NCBI RefSeq assembly: GCF_030815985.1
Contig: NZ_JAUSXM010000001.1
Location: 4,836,001 to 4,900,000 of the forward strand
Origin: Paenibacillus sp. W2I17
GTDB lineage: Bacteria > Bacillota > Bacilli > Paenibacillales > Paenibacillaceae
Reading direction: 5' to 3'
DNA: 64,000 bases
Positions 61,041 to 64,000 of the stretch are shown here, piece by piece. A model generated the notes under the pieces. That model was not told where the DNA came from. It did no database searches and worked only from the letters and a program-made list of their open reading frames with translations. Every line of letters begins with the position of its first letter. Within the stretch, counting starts at the first letter, position 1. Both the position numbers and the translations under genes were made by a program.

Positions 61041-61153
61041 GCAATAAGGGCGAGTATACGCCGATAAAACATCATATAAAAACCTGCCTATGAACAGCCT
61101 CACACAGCCTAGAGATTGTTACATCATGGAGGGGCAGGGCAGGTATAGCAGAG

Positions 61154-61178
61154 GACGCTTCGGGGGAAGCGTCTTTTT
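61154..61178 (+). terminator. Intrinsic terminator
   Basis: GACGCTTC-loop-GAAGCGTC then TTTTT, 113 bp after the PepSY stop. The remainder of 61041-61401 shows no gene that I can support. Confidence 0.75.
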
Positions 61179-61362
61179 ACTGTTGATCGAGAGAGCGGAG
61201 TATAAAATTGTACATCTTCCGCCGGATTGTTCACTATTCGAGCAGGAACGTGGCGGATACAATCGGAATCAGGGAAGTGAACGCTCAGCCAGTATTGCCA
61301 GGAATTCTAATGCTGAAATGCATCATCGATCGGAGGCAGATGAGACATATCGATTTTATTTT

Positions 61363-61378
61363 ATGTAAGCGCTTCAAA
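61363..61378. promoter_or_regulatory. Catabolite-responsive element (cre) before the GH43 gene
   Basis: TGTAAGCGCTTCA (61364-61376) matches the CcpA consensus TGWAANCGNTNWCA on every informative base except the last pair. It lies 26-38 bp before the ATG, suited to carbon catabolite repression. Confidence 0.7.
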
Positions 61379-61401
61379 AAAACATGGAGGTGCATTACGA
61401 T

Positions 61402-62910
61402 ATGGCTATGAACGATGGATGGTTGAAAAAGAATACACATTCACGTCGCTTTACCCTTCGCTTGAGCTATCTGCTTGCTTTGGTTTTGGCGCTGCAATCC
61501 ATAGGTATGCTGCTTGCACCCGGACCGGATGCTTCAGCTGCTCCGCTTAGTGTAACGAACGGGATACAGTTCAAGGATACCAATGGCAATGTGGTTCATG
61601 CTCATGGGGGCGGGATGATCAAGGCAAATGGATATTATTATTGGTTTGGGGAGAACCGCAATACGAATGGAACGTTCAAGGCAGTGTCCGTGTATCGTTC
61701 ATCGGATCTGAAGAACTGGGAGTATCGCAATGATGTGCTGACCAGCAGCTCGGCAGCCGAGCTAAATATCTCCAACATTGAACGCCCAAAAGTTATCTAT
61801 AACAGTTCGACTGGCAAATATGTGCTGTGGATGCACAAGGAGAATGGTCTGGATTATGGCGAGGCTCGAGTGGCTGTAGCTACTTCGAATACGGTTGATG
61901 GCAATTACACGTATGTGGGCAGTTATCGTCCACTTGGGTATGATTCCAGAGACATGACGGTATACAACGATAACGGAACCGCTTATCTGATCTCTGCGAC
62001 CCGAGTGAATGCTGATCTGAATATATATAAGCTGACCCCGGATTTCCTGGGTGTGGAATCCCTAGTCACAACGCTGTGGCCCGGACAATATCGTGAAGCG
62101 CCTGCCCTATTCAAAAAAGACGGCGTCTACTTCCTGATTACTTCGGGTGCGACCGGCTGGAATCCAAATCAAGCCAAATATGCGACAGCCTCCAGCATTA
62201 CAGGCACATGGAGCGGCCTAAGCAATTTTGGAGACAGCACAACGTATGGTTCCCAATCTACCTATGTTGTTCCTGTAGAAGGTTCACAGATCACATCCTA
62301 TCTCTACATGGGTGACCGCTGGGCTGGTGCATGGAGCGGACCTGTACAGGATTCCAAGTATGTCTGGCTGCCACTTTCATTCCCAAGTGCAACCAGTCTG
62401 GCGATGAACTGGGCCAGCAGTATTACGATTGATACAGCAACAGGGACCGTGACCGGAGTGAGTACATCGGATGTATGGGACCCGAATGCTTCATATCAGC
62501 TGATTAGCCGTAAGAGTAACAAATTGCTGAATGTCATTGGGGGTTCTTCCGCCAACGGTGCGGATCTGGAGCAGCGAGCAGATGGGGGGATGACAAGTCA
62601 ACAGTGGCAGATTACCGATGCGGGTGGCGGTTATGTCAAAATCATCAACCGTTCCAGTGGCAAGCTAATCGGTGTGGAAAATGGTTCCACAAACGACGGG
62701 GCTGTCATTGAACAGTGGAATGATGGTGGCTGGGCCAGCCAGCAATGGCAGCTCGTCCATGTAGGTGGGGGTTATTATAAACTGAAGAACCGTAGTACAG
62801 GCAAAGTATTGGATATCTCCAGTCAATCCCTGGCAGATGGGGCTGCGGCCATCCAGTGGATGGATAATGGCGGCACGAATCAGCATTTTCAGATTGTTAA
62901 GGTGCAATAA
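61402..62910 (+). CDS. Secreted GH43 exo-beta-1,3-galactanase-like enzyme with ricin-type lectin module
   Basis: 502 residues. Signal peptide of about 48 residues (LSYLLALVLALQSIGMLLA, cleavage near ASAAP). The GH43 five-bladed propeller spans about 50-345, with acidic residues in SNIERPKVIY, GYDSRDMTVYNDNG and QYREAPALFKKDG, the pattern of exo-beta-1,3-galactanases (GH43_24 type). The C-terminal ricin/CBM13 trefoil (about 365-500) has three Q-x-W-like repeats (SQQWQI, SQQWQL, NQHFQI). GGAGG at 61386-61390 selects ATG 61402. A cre box lies just upstream. It probably trims arabinogalactan side chains of plant polysaccharide. Confidence 0.9.
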   Translation: MAMNDGWLKKNTHSRRFTLRLSYLLALVLALQSIGMLLAPGPDASAAPLSVTNGIQFKDTNGNVVHAHGGGMIKANGYYYWFGENRNTNGTFKAVSVYRSSDLKNWEYRNDVLTSSSAAELNISNIERPKVIYNSSTGKYVLWMHKENGLDYGEARVAVATSNTVDGNYTYVGSYRPLGYDSRDMTVYNDNGTAYLISATRVNADLNIYKLTPDFLGVESLVTTLWPGQYREAPALFKKDGVYFLITSGATGWNPNQAKYATASSITGTWSGLSNFGDSTTYGSQSTYVVPVEGSQITSYLYMGDRWAGAWSGPVQDSKYVWLPLSFPSATSLAMNWASSITIDTATGTVTGVSTSDVWDPNASYQLISRKSNKLLNVIGGSSANGADLEQRADGGMTSQQWQITDAGGGYVKIINRSSGKLIGVENGSTNDGAVIEQWNDGGWASQQWQLVHVGGGYYKLKNRSTGKVLDISSQSLADGAAAIQWMDNGGTNQHFQIVKVQ

Positions 62911-62951
62911 GACGTTTTAGATATTATAAAATAAGGTTCAACATAAAGTGG

Positions 62952-62990
62952 AAGCCCTTGTCTCTTACCATAAGGTGGGACAGGGGCTTT
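62952..62990 (+). terminator. Intrinsic terminator of the GH43 gene
   Basis: AAGCCCTTGTCT ... GGACAGGGGCTT with ATAA-centred loop; T-run short. Confidence 0.65.
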
Positions 62991-63144
62991 GTGATGTATT
63001 TACGCATGTTACGTGATGCTTTTACTCGAAGGGGATATCCTGTTGATGGCTCATATCGTGACCTATTTCCGATCATTACCATCCCAATCTGTGGTAAACT
63101 AGTAGAATTGTAGAAAAAGATAGAGACAGGAGCTGGATAACGAA

Positions 63145-63930
63145 GTGAGTGAACAACAAGTGCTATCAATTGAAAGCTTGCGTATGAGATACAACGGACG
63201 TTATGTGCTGAACGGCATCGATCTGGAAGTAAATCGCGGTGAGATGATTGGATATATTGGTCCAAACGGGGCTGGCAAAAGTACAACGGTTAAGATTTTA
63301 CTCGGGCTGGTTGAAGGATATGTAGGTACGGTGCGAATCTTTGGTAAAGATATTGCGGATGGGGATGTGGAGTATAAACGCAGAATCGGCTATGTCCCGG
63401 AGGTCGCGGAATTGTACGAACAATTAACGCCCGCGGAGTATCTGACTTTTACGGGAGAGTTATACGGTATGTCCTATGAAGATGCGGATTACAAAGCCAA
63501 GCTATTAATGGATTGTTTTGGACTGGAAAAATCATATCATTCCCGCATTGCCTCATTTTCCAAAGGTATGCGTCAGAAAGTGCTGTTGATCTCTGCGCTG
63601 CTGCATGACCCGGATCTGTTGTTCCTGGATGAACCACTCAGCGGATTGGATGCCAATAGTGTGATGGTGGTCAAAGAGATTTTGTCACAATTGTCAGCCA
63701 AAGGCACAACGATCTTCTATTCGTCACACATCATGGATGTGGTGGAGAAGATCAGCAGTCGAATTGTACTGATCGCTGAAGGACGCGTAGTGGCAGACGG
63801 TACGTTCAAGCAGCTCCAACAGCAATCCATGGAAGGTACGCTGGAGGAAGTATTCAATCAATTGACAGGCTTCAATGAACATAAAGCCATTGCTGAGCGT
63901 TTTGTATCCATTGTGCAGGAGGTGTACTGA
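63145..63930 (+). CDS. ABC transporter ATP-binding protein
   Basis: 261 residues from a GTG start (AGGAG upstream, long spacing). Walker A GPNGAGKST, Q-loop region YVPEVAELYEQLT, signature FSKGMRQKV, Walker B LLFLDEPLSGLD, His switch SSHIMD. This is the type with a separate permease gene, like EcsA or other ABC-2/exporter ATPases. The next gene begins 2 bp after the stop. The exported substrate is unknown. Confidence 0.92.
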   Translation: MSEQQVLSIESLRMRYNGRYVLNGIDLEVNRGEMIGYIGPNGAGKSTTVKILLGLVEGYVGTVRIFGKDIADGDVEYKRRIGYVPEVAELYEQLTPAEYLTFTGELYGMSYEDADYKAKLLMDCFGLEKSYHSRIASFSKGMRQKVLLISALLHDPDLLFLDEPLSGLDANSVMVVKEILSQLSAKGTTIFYSSHIMDVVEKISSRIVLIAEGRVVADGTFKQLQQQSMEGTLEEVFNQLTGFNEHKAIAERFVSIVQEVY

Positions 63931-63931
63931 T

Positions 63932-64000
63932 ATGGAGGAGTCCTCCGACTTCCGCACGCTCAAGATTCTGGATCGCTTTCGGCCAATCATCGCCAGAACA
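63932..64000 (+). CDS. Start of the ABC transporter partner gene (partial)
   Basis: ATG at 63932 with AGGAGGTG upstream reads MEESSDFRTLKILDRFRPII then ART to the window edge. Twenty-three residues are too few to identify a family; the position directly after the ATPase suggests the permease subunit. Confidence 0.6.
   Translation, partial: MEESSDFRTLKILDRFRPIIART

Noticed and set aside
1..64000. tRNA, rRNA, CRISPR array, prophage or insertion-sequence genes
   Set aside because: No cloverleaf, rRNA-like segment, regular repeat-spacer array, integrase or transposase frame was seen on reading both strands; a covariance-model or profile search was not possible.

Overview
The window looks like a chromosomal segment of a Paenibacillus-type, Gram-positive, spore-forming Firmicute. 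Most genes have strong AGGAGG-type ribosome binding sites, and many products are recognisable Bacillus families: YtbE/YtbD/YtcD, Spo0E, CsbD, NamA, PepT, GlnL, YjlB/YjlC/Ndh, LCP and DUF2339. The ends carry secreted chitinase and galactanase genes typical of soil Paenibacillus. I saw no tRNA, rRNA, CRISPR array, prophage or transposase gene.

Layout. 1-2200: end of one probable chitinase gene and a complete GH18 chitinase. 2350-7600: electrophile/detoxification genes (YtbE-like reductase, YtbD-like MFS pump, divergent HxlR regulator, AIM24 protein, MarR regulator, second aldo-keto reductase). 7690-13560: LCP cell-wall ligase, DUF2339 membrane protein, FHA-winged-helix regulator, membrane-anchored methyltransferase and two unlisted small membrane proteins. 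13785-19890: a beta-helix lipoprotein (Cthe_2159/DUF4353 type), DUF4956 and VTC-domain genes, divergent from a two-component system. 20026-22374: small protein, SDR and TetR regulator. 22384-29124: assimilatory nitrite reductase operon nirB-nirD-nirC-cobA facing an ANTAR antiterminator gene and a TrpD2-like gene. 29166-36000: thioesterase, acetate transporter, Spo0E-like peptide, GlnL-type regulator, AGCS symporter, soluble chemoreceptor and Crp-like regulator. 36086-43010: peptidase T, tautomerase plus NamA, a frameshifted methyltransferase, an SRPBCC protein, a decayed BTAD regulator and a photolyase. 43294-50860: acyltransferase, zinc-ribbon peptide, large disordered HNH protein, TVP38 protein, DUF1835 protein, YjlB cupin, sugar epimerase and CsbD. 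51044-53808: a papain-like/BtrH-type protein translationally coupled to a sigma factor that carries a similar domain. 54490-57105: yjlC-ndh and an SDR. 57161-61040: a second two-component system and two PepSY proteins. 61402-end: GH43-ricin galactanase-like enzyme and the start of an ABC exporter.

Regulation is unusually legible. The nirB leader contains a sigma-A promoter overlapped by a GlnR/TnrA-type box, then two hexaloop hairpins (A1/G4 loops) and an intrinsic terminator. This is the known RNA target architecture of ANTAR proteins, and an ANTAR protein is encoded divergently next door. A 19-bp tandem box occurs both in front of the ytbD/HxlR genes and in front of the tautomerase-namA operon 33 kb away, suggesting one electrophile-responsive HxlR regulon. 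The two-component system at 17.8 kb and the VTC/DUF4956/lipoprotein cluster share mirror-image 17-bp sites. The most novel-looking locus is the sigma factor with a catalytically dead-looking copy of the fold of its upstream partner.
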